DNA from: an uncultured Clostridia bacterium
GTDB lineage: Bacteria; Bacillota; Clostridia; Christensenellales; UBA1242
Length of the DNA: 64,000 nucleotides
Assembly (NCBI GenBank): GCA_934756675.1
Contig: CAKVLG010000004.1
Span: 1-64,000, forward strand
Direction of reading: 5' to 3'
This document shows, piece by piece, positions 57,243-64,000 of the stretch. Both the position numbers and the translations under genes were made by a program. Within the stretch, counting starts at the first letter, position 1; every line of letters begins with the position of its first letter. The notes beneath the pieces were generated by a model. It made no database searches. It saw only the letters and a list, made by a program, of their open reading frames with translations, and was not told the origin of the DNA.

Positions 57243-58070
57243 CTAATTTATACGTTTTACGATTAATTTATTGCTACGGTTCTTTTTCTTTCTAGTCTTG
57301 TAGCCCATAGCAGGTTTGCCCCATGGAGTCATTGGACCAGCATGTCCAACAGGAGCCTTACCTTCACCACCACCATGTGGGTGATCAACAGGGTTCATAA
57401 CAGCACCACGTACTGTAGGTCTAACACCCATGTGACGTGTTCTACCAGCTTTACCGATAGAAACGATTTCGTGTTCAACGTTACCAACTTGACCAATTGT
57501 AGCGCGGCAAGTAACAAGAACTTTTCTCATTTCGCCAGATGGCATACGAAGTGTAGCATATCTACCTTCCTTAGCCATGTATTGAGCAGAAATACCAGCA
57601 CTTCTAGCGATTTTACCACCACGACCTGGTGTAAATTCGATGTTGTGAACAACAGAACCAACTGGAATGTTGTCGAGTGCTAATGTATTACCTACTTTAA
57701 TTTCAGCGTTAGCACCACTCATAACAGTGTCGCCAACTGCTAAGCCAATAGGTGCTAAGATATATCTCTTTTCACCATCAGCATAATTCAAAAGTGCAAT
57801 GTAAGCTGATCTGTTTGGGTCATATTCAATAGATGCAACTTTTGCAGGAATATTGTCTTTATTTCTTTTAAAATCGATAACTCTATATTTTTGACGATTT
57901 CCACCACCGATATGTCTAACAGTGATTTTACCTTGAGCGTTTCTACCGCCAGTTTTCTTTTTGCTTACAAGCAAACTCTTTTCTGGAGTAGTTGTTGTAA
58001 TTTCGTCAAAGGAAGGTGCTGCTTTAAATCTTGTACCAGCGGTTATCGGCTTAAATCTTTTAATTGCCAT
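57243..58070 (-). CDS. rplB: 50S ribosomal protein L2
   Basis: 275 residues. KKKTGGRNAQGKITVRHIGG and MNPVDHPHGGGEGK, with the conserved His important for peptidyl transferase, are present. Usual length. Confidence 0.98.
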   Translation of the reverse strand: MAIKRFKPITAGTRFKAAPSFDEITTTTPEKSLLVSKKKTGGRNAQGKITVRHIGGGNRQKYRVIDFKRNKDNIPAKVASIEYDPNRSAYIALLNYADGEKRYILAPIGLAVGDTVMSGANAEIKVGNTLALDNIPVGSVVHNIEFTPGRGGKIARSAGISAQYMAKEGRYATLRMPSGEMRKVLVTCRATIGQVGNVEHEIVSIGKAGRTRHMGVRPTVRGAVMNPVDHPHGGGEGKAPVGHAGPMTPWGKPAMGYKTRKKKNRSNKLIVKRIN

Positions 58071-58087
58071 AATTTACTCTCCCTTTA

Positions 58088-58378
58088 TTATGATAAACTA
58101 TCGAAGAACGCAATTGATTTGCTGTCTGCAGTCAATTGAACAATAGCTTTTTTGTAGTTACCTGTAAGTCCTTCGTGTTTACCTTGTCTTTTAATTTTAC
58201 CAAACACATTTGCTGTGTTTACACTTTCAACTTTAACCTTGAAGATTTCTTCAACAGCTTTCTTGATTTGAGTCTTGTTAGCAGATTTTGCAACTTCAAA
58301 AGTATATTTCTTGTTAGCAATATCGCCATAAGTCTTTTCAGAAAGAATAGGTCTTATAATAATATCTTGAGCAACCAT
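58088..58378 (-). CDS. rplW: 50S ribosomal protein L23
   Basis: 96 residues. IIIRPILSEKTYGDIANKKY and FKVKVESVNTANV are typical. The L23 exit-tunnel site binds SRP and trigger factor. It starts 1 bp within the rplD stop region, showing close coupling. Confidence 0.97.
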   Translation of the reverse strand: MVAQDIIIRPILSEKTYGDIANKKYTFEVAKSANKTQIKKAVEEIFKVKVESVNTANVFGKIKRQGKHEGLTGNYKKAIVQLTADSKSIAFFDSLS

Positions 58379-58998
58379 TATTTACAAGCCTCCTCAACCT
58401 TTTTGATAGCTTCCTTAGTGAAGATTACTTTGTCAGATACAACAAGTTCATATGTGTTTAAAGTATCTGCAGTAGCAACATTTGCATTAGGAAGGTTTCT
58501 GCAAGAAAGAACAACTTTCTCGTCAGCATCGGTTGTAACAATTGTAAATCTCTTATCTATATTAAGAGCGTTTAAAATTTCAACCATGTTTTGTGTTTTG
58601 ATAGCGTCAAGCTTGAGTTCGTCAAGAACAACAATAGCTTTTTCTTCCATCATCTTTGAAAGAGCACTAACAAAAGCACCTCTCTTCATTTGCTTGTTAA
58701 CCTTTTTAGAGAAATCTCTTGGTTTTGGAGCAAATACAACGCCACCCTTAATCCATTGTGGAGCACGGATAGAACCTTGTCTTGCATTACCTGTACCTTT
58801 TTGTTTCCAAGGTTTTCTGCCACCACCACGAACTTCTGTACGTGTTAATGTGCTTTTTGTACCTTGTCTTTGGTTGCTAAGGTAAGCAACAACGATTTGG
58901 TGAATAAGTGCTTCATTATAAGGTGCTTTAAATACTTCGTCAGAAAGAGTAATCTTACCAACTTCTTCGCCTTTAATATTAACAACTTTAGTTTGCAT
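58378..58998 (-). CDS. rplD: 50S ribosomal protein L4
   Basis: 206 residues. AYLSNQRQGTKSTLTRTEVR and GGGRKPWKQKGTGNARQGS form the tunnel-lining loop. In many bacteria L4 represses its own S10 operon through the leader. Confidence 0.97.
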   Translation of the reverse strand: MQTKVVNIKGEEVGKITLSDEVFKAPYNEALIHQIVVAYLSNQRQGTKSTLTRTEVRGGGRKPWKQKGTGNARQGSIRAPQWIKGGVVFAPKPRDFSKKVNKQMKRGAFVSALSKMMEEKAIVVLDELKLDAIKTQNMVEILNALNIDKRFTIVTTDADEKVVLSCRNLPNANVATADTLNTYELVVSDKVIFTKEAIKKVEEACK

Positions 58999-59015
58999 AT
59001 CTCTCTCCTCCTGCC

Positions 59016-59645
59016 TTACGCCTTAACCGCAGTTTGGATTGTAACAACAGCACCCTTGCTTCCTGGGATAGCACCCTTAATTAAAAGTAAGTTTCTGTCT
59101 ACATCAACTTTTGCGATTTCGAGATTTTGAATTGTAACTTTTTCGTTACCATATTGACCAGGCATCTTCTTGTTCTTGAAAACTCTAGATGGAGTTGAGT
59201 TAGCACTAAGTGAACCAACTTCTCTATGAACAGGGCCAACACCATGAGTCATTTTAAGTCTGTGATGATTCCATCTTTGGATTGTACCAGTGAAACCTCT
59301 ACCACGTGTGTAACCAGATACATCGATCTTGTCACCTTCGGCAAATACATCACATTTGATTTCTTTGCCAAGCTCCAAACCTTCTGTTGGAATATCGAAT
59401 TCCTTTAAGTATTTCTTTGGAGCAACATTTGCTTTTTTCAAGTGGCCAGCTTCGGCCTTTGAAATTTTATTAGCCTTTGTATCAACAAAAGCAAGTTGAA
59501 CAGCTGCGTAACCATCTTTCTCTACAGTCTTAATTTGAGAAACGGCACAAGGACCAGCTTCAACAACAGTCACAGGGATAACCAAACCTTTGTCGGTAAA
59601 GATCTGTGACATACCAATTTTCTTACCAAGTATAGCTTTATTCAT
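59016..59645 (-). CDS. rplC: 50S ribosomal protein L3
   Basis: 209 residues from ATG 59645 (MNKAILGKKIGMSQIF). GFTGTIQRWNHHRLKMTHG and the MPGQYGNEKVTIQNLEI region are conserved. Early-assembly protein near the peptidyl-transferase centre. Confidence 0.97.
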   Translation of the reverse strand: MNKAILGKKIGMSQIFTDKGLVIPVTVVEAGPCAVSQIKTVEKDGYAAVQLAFVDTKANKISKAEAGHLKKANVAPKKYLKEFDIPTEGLELGKEIKCDVFAEGDKIDVSGYTRGRGFTGTIQRWNHHRLKMTHGVGPVHREVGSLSANSTPSRVFKNKKMPGQYGNEKVTIQNLEIAKVDVDRNLLLIKGAIPGSKGAVVTIQTAVKA

Positions 59646-59665
59646 AATCACTTCTCTTCCCCCTG

Positions 59666-59974
59666 TTATAATTTAATATTGATATCTACACCACTAGGAA
59701 GATCAATCTTCATAAGTGCATCAACAGTTTTAGCTGATGGGTTGTAAATGTCAATAAGTCTTTTATGTGTTCTAATTTCAAATTGTTCACGAGAATCTTT
59801 GTGTTTGTGAACTGAACGAAGGATTGTAACAATTTCCTTCTCTGTAGGCATTGGAATAGGTCCAGATACCTTAGCACCTGCTTTAGTAGCAGTTTCCACA
59901 ATTCTTGCAGCAGACTGGTCAACAAGGTCATGGTCGTATGCTTTCAATTTAATTCTGATTTTTTGTGTTGCCAT
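59666..59974 (-). CDS. rpsJ: 30S ribosomal protein S10 (NusE)
   Basis: 102 residues. RIKLKAYDHDLVDQSAARIV and GPIPMPTEKEIVTILRS are canonical. Also the NusE partner of NusB/NusG in transcription-translation coupling. First gene of the long ribosomal cluster. Confidence 0.97.
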   Translation of the reverse strand: MATQKIRIKLKAYDHDLVDQSAARIVETATKAGAKVSGPIPMPTEKEIVTILRSVHKHKDSREQFEIRTHKRLIDIYNPSAKTVDALMKIDLPSGVDINIKL

Positions 59975-60152
59975 TAATTATTCCTCCATTATTTTTTCCA
60001 AACTGAATGCGTCTCACCACACTGTAAACACTTTAATTCGTGGTTTGGCAAAGACGAGTTTGTCGCTAGAGTCAAGCTCTAACAATTGTCTGCATGAGTT
60101 ATCTCGAATCAAGGCTCATCGAGCAATCTCCCGCATCATCCCAATTTACAGC
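59975..60152 (-). promoter_or_regulatory. S10 operon leader RNA
   Basis: About 175 nt between the promoter and rpsJ. Three hairpins are visible: ctcgat/attcgag (60123-60103), tagag/ctcta (60081-60067) and a longer gtct...accac/gtggt...agac (60055-60011). The position fits an L4-responsive leader, but the consensus could not be verified. The rest of the 279-bp gap to 60254 is the promoter and a terminator. Confidence 0.55.
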
Positions 60153-60158
60153 GTGTAT

Positions 60159-60187
60159 ATTGTACTATACGCACGGCCCCGTGTCAA
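60159..60187 (-). promoter_or_regulatory. Promoter of the S10-spc-alpha cluster
   Basis: Minus strand: -35 ttgaca (60187-60182), 17-bp spacer, -10 tacaat (60164-60159). It may drive the whole 16-kb cluster to rplQ. Confidence 0.85.
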
Positions 60188-60220
60188 TAGTTTTTTACAA
60201 TTTTTTTAATTTTTTTACAA

Positions 60221-60256
60221 ATAAAATACAGGACGCTCTATGTCCCGTATTTTCTA
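60221..60256 (-). terminator. Terminator of the small gene at 60254
   Basis: Minus-strand stem aaaatacgggac/gtcctgtatttt, loop atagagc, followed by atttg. It overlaps the stop codon. Confidence 0.7.
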
Positions 60257-60487
60257 ATCATTTTGCTTGTCACAATACTTATCTAACATGGAATAAATCA
60301 CTTTACTCATCATTGCTAAATCATAGTACCACGCATTAACTATTTTAAAAAATTCTTTTAATATTTTTTCTTTTGTTTCTTGCGATGAAGGGAGCTTGTA
60401 TTTATGTCTTACCCCATCTGCTTTCATAATCATTATTTTATCGTCTTTACAATTGCTATTTAATTCTTTTAAATAATCAAACATCAT
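60254..60487 (-). CDS. Small hypothetical protein, divergent from an XRE regulator
   Basis: 77 residues, highly charged, largely helical (KEKILKEFFKIVNAWYYDL). No membrane helix or signal. It is divergently arranged with the HTH gene at 60582, and palindromic sequence lies between them. It may be a target or partner of that regulator. Function unknown. Confidence 0.55.
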   Translation of the reverse strand: MMFDYLKELNSNCKDDKIMIMKADGVRHKYKLPSSQETKEKILKEFFKIVNAWYYDLAMMSKVIYSMLDKYCDKQND

Positions 60488-60492
60488 TACCT

Positions 60493-60570
60493 CACACGTA
60501 AAGTATATTACTTACACGTCTATATGTCAAATAGATTAATAAATTATTATAGACATGTAAATTATATAAC
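60493..60570. promoter_or_regulatory. Divergent control region with palindromes
   Basis: aagta-tat-tactt (60501-60513) is an inverted repeat, and acgtctatatgtc / gacatgt occur as related half-sites nearby. It lies between the divergent small gene and the HTH gene. Operator function is inferred. Confidence 0.45.
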
Positions 60571-60581
60571 TAGGAGAGTAT

Positions 60582-60782
60582 ATGAGAGTTCGAATATTAG
60601 ACATATTAAAAGAAAAAGGCAAAACCAAGTATTGGTTATGGTCGCAAACAGATATGAGTTATGGCAATTTTTCGAAGATTGTGAATAACGAAACAAAATT
60701 AATCAGTTTTAAGAACATTGAATTATTTTGCGACATTTTAGATTGCACGCCTAACGACCTATTTGATTATAAAAAGAAATAA
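60582..60782 (+). CDS. Small XRE-family HTH transcription regulator
   Basis: 66 residues, a Cro/CI-type helix-turn-helix: ILDILKEKGKTKYWLW, MSYGNFSKIVNNETKLISFK and IELFCDILDCTPNDLFDY, the last typical of YozG-like single-domain regulators. It has a taggagag ribosome site and its own terminator. It probably represses the divergent gene and itself. Confidence 0.85.
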   Translation: MRVRILDILKEKGKTKYWLWSQTDMSYGNFSKIVNNETKLISFKNIELFCDILDCTPNDLFDYKKK

Positions 60783-60786
60783 TTAA

Positions 60787-60812
60787 CGCCACCTTACTGG
60801 GTGGCTTTTTTA
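60787..60812 (+). terminator. Terminator of the XRE gene
   Basis: Stem gccacc/ggtggc with loop ttactg and a T-run. Confidence 0.85.
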
Positions 60813-60835
60813 TTGTCAATGGTAGTTTTTATTGA

Positions 60836-60866
60836 CAATAAAAAAATCGCCATTTGGCGATTTTTG
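60836..60866 (-). terminator. Terminator of the rpmG-rplA operon
   Basis: Minus-strand stem aaatcgcca/tggcgattt with T-run, 6 bp after the rplA stop. Confidence 0.85.
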
Positions 60867-60871
60867 TTTTT

Positions 60872-61558
60872 CTATACTCTATAAGTTGTATGGATTCCAG
60901 GGCCCATAGTAGCACTAATAGAAATACTCTTTAAATATGTACCCTTAGCAGCTTGTGGTTTAGCTTTAACCAAAGCGTCCATAACAGTATCATAGTTTTC
61001 GAGTAATTTGTCTGGACCAAAGCTCTTTTTACCAATAGTAACATGGATAATACCAAACTTATCAAGTCTGTATTCAACTTTACCAGCTTTGATATCTTTA
61101 ATAGCTTTTGTAACGTCCATAGTAACAGTACCACTCTTTGGGTTTGGCATAAGACCACGAGGTCCAAGAACTCTAGCGATTCTACCAACTAACCCCATCA
61201 TGTCTGGTGTTGTGATACAAGCATCGAAATCAAGCCAGTTTTCTTTTAAAATTTTGTCAATGATTTCTTCAGCGCCAACAACGTCAGCACCATTAGCTCT
61301 AGCTTCATCAGCTTTGTCACCTTTGGCAATAACTAAAACTTTAACGTTTTTACCAGTACCATTAGGGAGAACTACAGAGCCACGAACTTGTTGATCAGCA
61401 TTCTTTGGGTCAACACCGAGCTTAACGTGAAGTTCGATAGTTTCATCAAATTTAGCTTTAGCTGTATCAATAACAAGAGCCATAGCATCTTTTGGTTCAT
61501 AAATTTTAGAGCGCTCAACTAAAGAGGCGCTAGCTTTATAATTTTTTCCGCGAATCAT
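60872..61558 (-). CDS. rplA: 50S ribosomal protein L1
   Basis: 228 residues. Signature VGRIARVLGPRGLMPNPKSG and the C-terminal KGTYLKSISISATMGPGI. L1 forms the mobile stalk at the E site. Last gene of rpmG-secE-nusG-rplK-rplA; rplJ and rplL do not follow here. Confidence 0.97.
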   Translation of the reverse strand: MIRGKNYKASASLVERSKIYEPKDAMALVIDTAKAKFDETIELHVKLGVDPKNADQQVRGSVVLPNGTGKNVKVLVIAKGDKADEARANGADVVGAEEIIDKILKENWLDFDACITTPDMMGLVGRIARVLGPRGLMPNPKSGTVTMDVTKAIKDIKAGKVEYRLDKFGIIHVTIGKKSFGPDKLLENYDTVMDALVKAKPQAAKGTYLKSISISATMGPGIHTTYRV

Positions 61559-61569
61559 AGTTTGCCTCC

Positions 61570-62001
61570 TTATTCTTCTACTGTAATGCCCATAGAACGA
61601 GCAGTACCCTTAATCATACTCATAGCTGCTTCCACAGTGTTTGCATTAAGATCTTTCATCTTAGTTTCTGCAATTTCTTTAACTTGAGCTTGAGTTAATT
61701 TTCCGACTTTTTCTTTGTTTGGTTTTGCACTTGCTTTATCAAGACCGAGAGCCTTTAAAATAAGAACGGCTGCTGGAGGAGTCTTCATAACAAATTCAAA
61801 AGATCTGTCCGCATAAATAGTCATTACTACTGGAATAATAAGACCTGCTTGTGCTGCGGTTTTTTCGTTAAATTCCTTAACGAATGCTGGAAGGTTAATT
61901 CCATGTGGACCAAGAGTAGAACCTACTGGAGGACCTGCAGTAGCTTTACCAGCTGGCAACTGGAGCTTTACGACTGCTTGAATTTTTTTAACTGGTGCCA
62001 T
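61570..62001 (-). CDS. rplK: 50S ribosomal protein L11
   Basis: 143 residues from ATG 62001 (MAPVKKIQAVVKLQLPAGKA), which follows aaaggag. PPVGSTLGPHGINLPAFVKE and the C-terminal TVEAAMSMIKGTARSMGI are L11. A 28-codon upstream extension in the same frame is not homologous. Confidence 0.97.
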   Translation of the reverse strand: MAPVKKIQAVVKLQLPAGKATAGPPVGSTLGPHGINLPAFVKEFNEKTAAQAGLIIPVVMTIYADRSFEFVMKTPPAAVLILKALGLDKASAKPNKEKVGKLTQAQVKEIAETKMKDLNANTVEAAMSMIKGTARSMGITVEE

Positions 62002-62104
62002 AATATCTCCTTTATCCAAATTGGATAGGCGTGGTTTTATTGAAAGTATAAAAAATTTACTTTCTCCCACATATATCAAAAGCAATTACGCTTTTAATAA
62101 CAAA

Positions 62105-62632
62105 TTAAATGAGTTCAATTTGACTGTAATCAAGTTCAACACTTGTTTCTCTACCAAACATTTCAACAATGACTTTGCATTTTTGATTGTCTGCATCAAT
62201 AGATTGAACTTCACCAACAAAACCGTCAAGTGGACCGCCTTTAACCTTGATCTTATCGCCAACATTAACCTTAATGTCAACCATAATTTTTTCAAGGTGC
62301 ATTTTACTAACTTCTTCGTCAGTTAATGGAAGTGGTCTACCTTGAGGGCCAACGAAACCTGTTACACCACGAGTGTTAACAATAGTGTGCCACAACTTAT
62401 CATCATAACGCATTTTCATAAGCACGTAGCATGGAAACATCTTTTTTTGAACAACTTTCTTTTTGCCGTTTTTTTCTTCAATAACATCTTCCATAGGGAT
62501 TTTAACTTCCAAGATTTTGTCTTGAAGATTGTTTTTAGCAATACATTTGTTTAAGCCGTCAAGGGCCATATTTTCGTAACCCGAATAAGTATGAATAACG
62601 TACCACTTTGGTTCTTCTAGAATATCTGCCAT
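62105..62632 (-). CDS. nusG: Transcription termination/antitermination factor NusG
   Basis: 175 residues. The NGN domain (KWYVIHTYSGYENMALDGL and FPCYVLMKM) is followed by a KOW domain (GDKIKVKGGPLDGFVGEVQS). It couples RNA polymerase to Rho or S10. Confidence 0.97.
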   Translation of the reverse strand: MADILEEPKWYVIHTYSGYENMALDGLNKCIAKNNLQDKILEVKIPMEDVIEEKNGKKKVVQKKMFPCYVLMKMRYDDKLWHTIVNTRGVTGFVGPQGRPLPLTDEEVSKMHLEKIMVDIKVNVGDKIKVKGGPLDGFVGEVQSIDADNQKCKVIVEMFGRETSVELDYSQIELI

Positions 62633-62643
62633 AATTTTTCTCC

Positions 62644-62886
62644 TTATTTAATTAAGCTGATAAGCCACGAGAGTAAGCTATCTATACCCAAAACAAGCAA
62701 AGTAAAAATAGCAACAACAGAAATAACCATTCCTGTTTGCTTCATAGTTTTGCCAAAAGATGGCCAAGAAACCTTTTTAAGTTCACTCATAGTTTCGCGT
62801 GTTTTACTAACTTTAACAGTTTTATCTTTTTTAGCTTTCTTTGGTTTAACTTTTACATTGTTTTGTACAATTTCGTTTTTTGCCAT
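62644..62886 (-). CDS. secE: Protein translocase subunit SecE
   Basis: 80 residues: a Lys-rich N-terminus, the conserved SELKKVSWPSFGKTMKQTGM amphipathic segment, then one membrane helix (about 54-75). Partner of SecY. Between rpmG and nusG, as usual. Confidence 0.94.
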   Translation of the reverse strand: MAKNEIVQNNVKVKPKKAKKDKTVKVSKTRETMSELKKVSWPSFGKTMKQTGMVISVVAIFTLLVLGIDSLLSWLISLIK

Positions 62887-62898
62887 TACGCTCTCCTA

Positions 62899-63048
62899 CT
62901 ATTTTGTTTCTTTATGAACAGTGTGCTTTTTGCAGAATGGGCAGAACTTTTTAAGTTCGATTCTATCAGGTGTATTTTTCTTATTTTTCATGTTGTCGTA
63001 ATTTCTTTGTTTGCATTCTGTGCACTCTAATGTAATCTTGTTTCTCAT
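62899..63048 (-). CDS. rpmG: 50S ribosomal protein L33, zinc-binding form
   Basis: 49 residues: MRNKITLECTECKQRNY, NTPDRIELKKFCPFC and KKHTVHKETK. The two CxxC pairs bind zinc. First gene of the rpmG-secE-nusG-rplK-rplA operon. Confidence 0.96.
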   Translation of the reverse strand: MRNKITLECTECKQRNYDNMKNKKNTPDRIELKKFCPFCKKHTVHKETK

Positions 63049-63096
63049 AATTTTTCTCCTAAAAAATTAACACTACCTGTTGGTAAGTGCGTTAGT

Positions 63097-63125
63097 ATAA
63101 TATCACACCCACCAAGCGATGTCAA
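63097..63125 (-). promoter_or_regulatory. Promoter of rpmG-secE-nusG-rplK-rplA
   Basis: Minus strand: -35 ttgaca (63125-63120), 17-bp spacer, -10 tattat (63102-63097), about 49 bp before the ATG. Confidence 0.85.
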
Positions 63126-63151
63126 TAGAAATTTTATCTTTTTTATACTTG

Positions 63152-64000
63152 TTAAAGTTTAATTGTACTCGATGGTACAATCTTTAATGGGCTGATTATT
63201 CCCTTTCCGTTTTTAAAACCAATATATCCAGCTGCGCCAATCATAGCAGCATTGTCTGTGCAAAGCGAAAGCTCTGGGTAATAAACCTTGGCGCCGATCT
63301 TTTCGCCAGCTTGCGTCATGGCTTCGCGAAGCGCTGCATTAGCACTAACACCACCAGCAAGCACAATCTTTTTATATCCAAACTTTTCCGCAGCCATAAT
63401 TGTTTTTGTGACAAGCATTTCCACAGCTTGTTTTTGGAAAGACGCACAAATATCGTCAACTGGAACATTTTCGCCACGTTGCTCAATATTGTGCACATAA
63501 TTCACAACTGCCGTCTTTATACCGCTATATGAAAAATTGAAGTCGTTTGATTTGTGCAACTTTATAAACTCTATGTCGCTTTTACCATTTTTAGCATGCG
63601 CCTGTACGCTTGGCCCACCAGGATATGGGAGCCCCAAAACCCTTGCGACTTTGTCAAACGCTTCGCCAACAGCATCATCTGTTGTTGTACCAATAAGCTT
63701 ACGGTCACCACTTTTGGTAATTTCGACAAGTGCCGTGTGCCCACCACTTACAATTAAGCACAAAAATGGCGGATTTAATTCCTTAAATGCAATATAATTT
63801 GCAGCAATGTGTCCTTCTATGTGATTTACACCAATAAGTGGTTTGTGGTGGCTGTATGCAAGCCCTTTTGCAAAATTAACCCCAACAATCAACGCACCAA
63901 GCAAACCCGCGCCATAAGTAACGGCAATTGCATCCATATCGTCAATCGTCATGTTTGCACGTTTCAACGCCTCTTTGCAAACACCACTTATGTTGACCGC
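63152..64000 (-). CDS. tsaD: tRNA N6-threonylcarbamoyladenosine transferase TsaD (partial)
   Basis: The open frame reaches the right edge; 282 residues are visible of about 335, so the N-terminal 50 or so are missing. TsaD attaches threonylcarbamoyl to A37 of ANN-decoding tRNAs. Metal-binding HIEGHIAANY and the nucleotide-binding CLIVSGGHTALVEI, VLAGGVSANAALREA and LCTDNAAMIGAAGY motifs are present; the usual GPGLxGAL reads GAGLLGAL. A TTG within it is not a start, since homologous sequence (AVNISGVCKEA) continues upstream. Confidence 0.93.
   Translation of the reverse strand, partial: AVNISGVCKEALKRANMTIDDMDAIAVTYGAGLLGALIVGVNFAKGLAYSHHKPLIGVNHIEGHIAANYIAFKELNPPFLCLIVSGGHTALVEITKSGDRKLIGTTTDDAVGEAFDKVARVLGLPYPGGPSVQAHAKNGKSDIEFIKLHKSNDFNFSYSGIKTAVVNYVHNIEQRGENVPVDDICASFQKQAVEMLVTKTIMAAEKFGYKKIVLAGGVSANAALREAMTQAGEKIGAKVYYPELSLCTDNAAMIGAAGYIGFKNGKGIISPLKIVPSSTIKL

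Noticed and set aside
63965..63967. TTG start for TsaD inside the window
   Set aside because: Homologous TsaD sequence continues upstream to the window edge, so the gene is cut by the edge instead.

Overview
The window is a compact, AT-rich stretch of chromosome from an anaerobic, low-GC Bacillota (Clostridia-like) bacterium. The evidence is a long SRP RNA with an Alu domain, a pyruvate:ferredoxin oxidoreductase, SpoIVFA/SpoIVFB-like sporulation proteins beside MinDE, SepF, ribosomal protein L27 with a Prp-cleavable N-terminus, zinc-ribbon versions of S4, S14, L33 and L36, and the rnr-smpB-ssrA order. The lineage cannot be fixed from sequence reading alone. Several proteins (GroEL/GroES, MreB, L30) are divergent enough to suggest an uncultured clade.

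Layout. 1-3305: end of a secreted protein gene, two small membrane proteins and a hydrolase-lspA-rluD operon. 3415-4041: an orphan gene with its own promoter and terminator. 4121-10088: a leftward block minD-minE-spoIVFA-spoIVFB-radical SAM-DUF2344, then rplU-prp-rpmA, as in the Bacillus min/spoIVF/rplU region but without rng, minC or obg. 10253-14722: a rightward pair, a degenerate MreB-like protein and PFOR (nifJ). 14789-16285: sepF-ywlE-rpiB. 16512-18372: groES-groEL. 18397-22798: lgt, coiled-coil proteins, acpS, recX and a YigZ family protein. 22920-24608: an Fe-S scaffold-like protein with a GGGtGRT protein. 24651-26926: RNA-modifying enzymes and a CBS protein. 27051-27320: SRP RNA. 27408-31102: acpP, then ung, a surface protein and an HtrA protease. 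32059-33779: rplM-rpsI and truA, with a structured leader upstream of truA. 34593-37277: patatin, ComEC-like and kinase-like genes. 37386-43666: a coiled-coil membrane protein, ssrA, smpB, rnr, and an acyltransferase-like plus zinc-ribbon membrane pair. 44204-59974: one uninterrupted S10-spc-alpha ribosomal cluster (rpsJ to rplQ, including secY, adk, map, infA and rpoA). 60254-60782: a small regulator/hypothetical pair. 60872-63048: rpmG-secE-nusG-rplK-rplA. 63152-64000: tsaD, cut by the window end.

Most of the DNA encodes translation, secretion and cell-envelope housekeeping. Promoters are mostly close to the sigma-A consensus with 16-18 bp spacers, and operons end in short hairpin/T-run terminators. 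Two intergenic islands (31115-32058 and 43667-44203) are different: they are packed with related repeats, namely a roughly 190-bp sequence present in inverted orientation, four copies of a hairpin element whose stem co-varies, and REP-like sequences beginning gtcatcttgagcg.

The points most worth a second look are the co-varying hairpin family and inverted repeat, a three-stem RNA followed by a terminator just before truA, the MreB homologue that has lost its catalytic residues beside PFOR, the NifU-like/GGGtGRT pair, a 126-residue histone-like extension on L30, a GroEL/GroES pair with atypical mobile loop and tail, and an SRP RNA with a UGAC instead of GGAA tetraloop. No CRISPR array, transposase, prophage or tRNA gene was seen.
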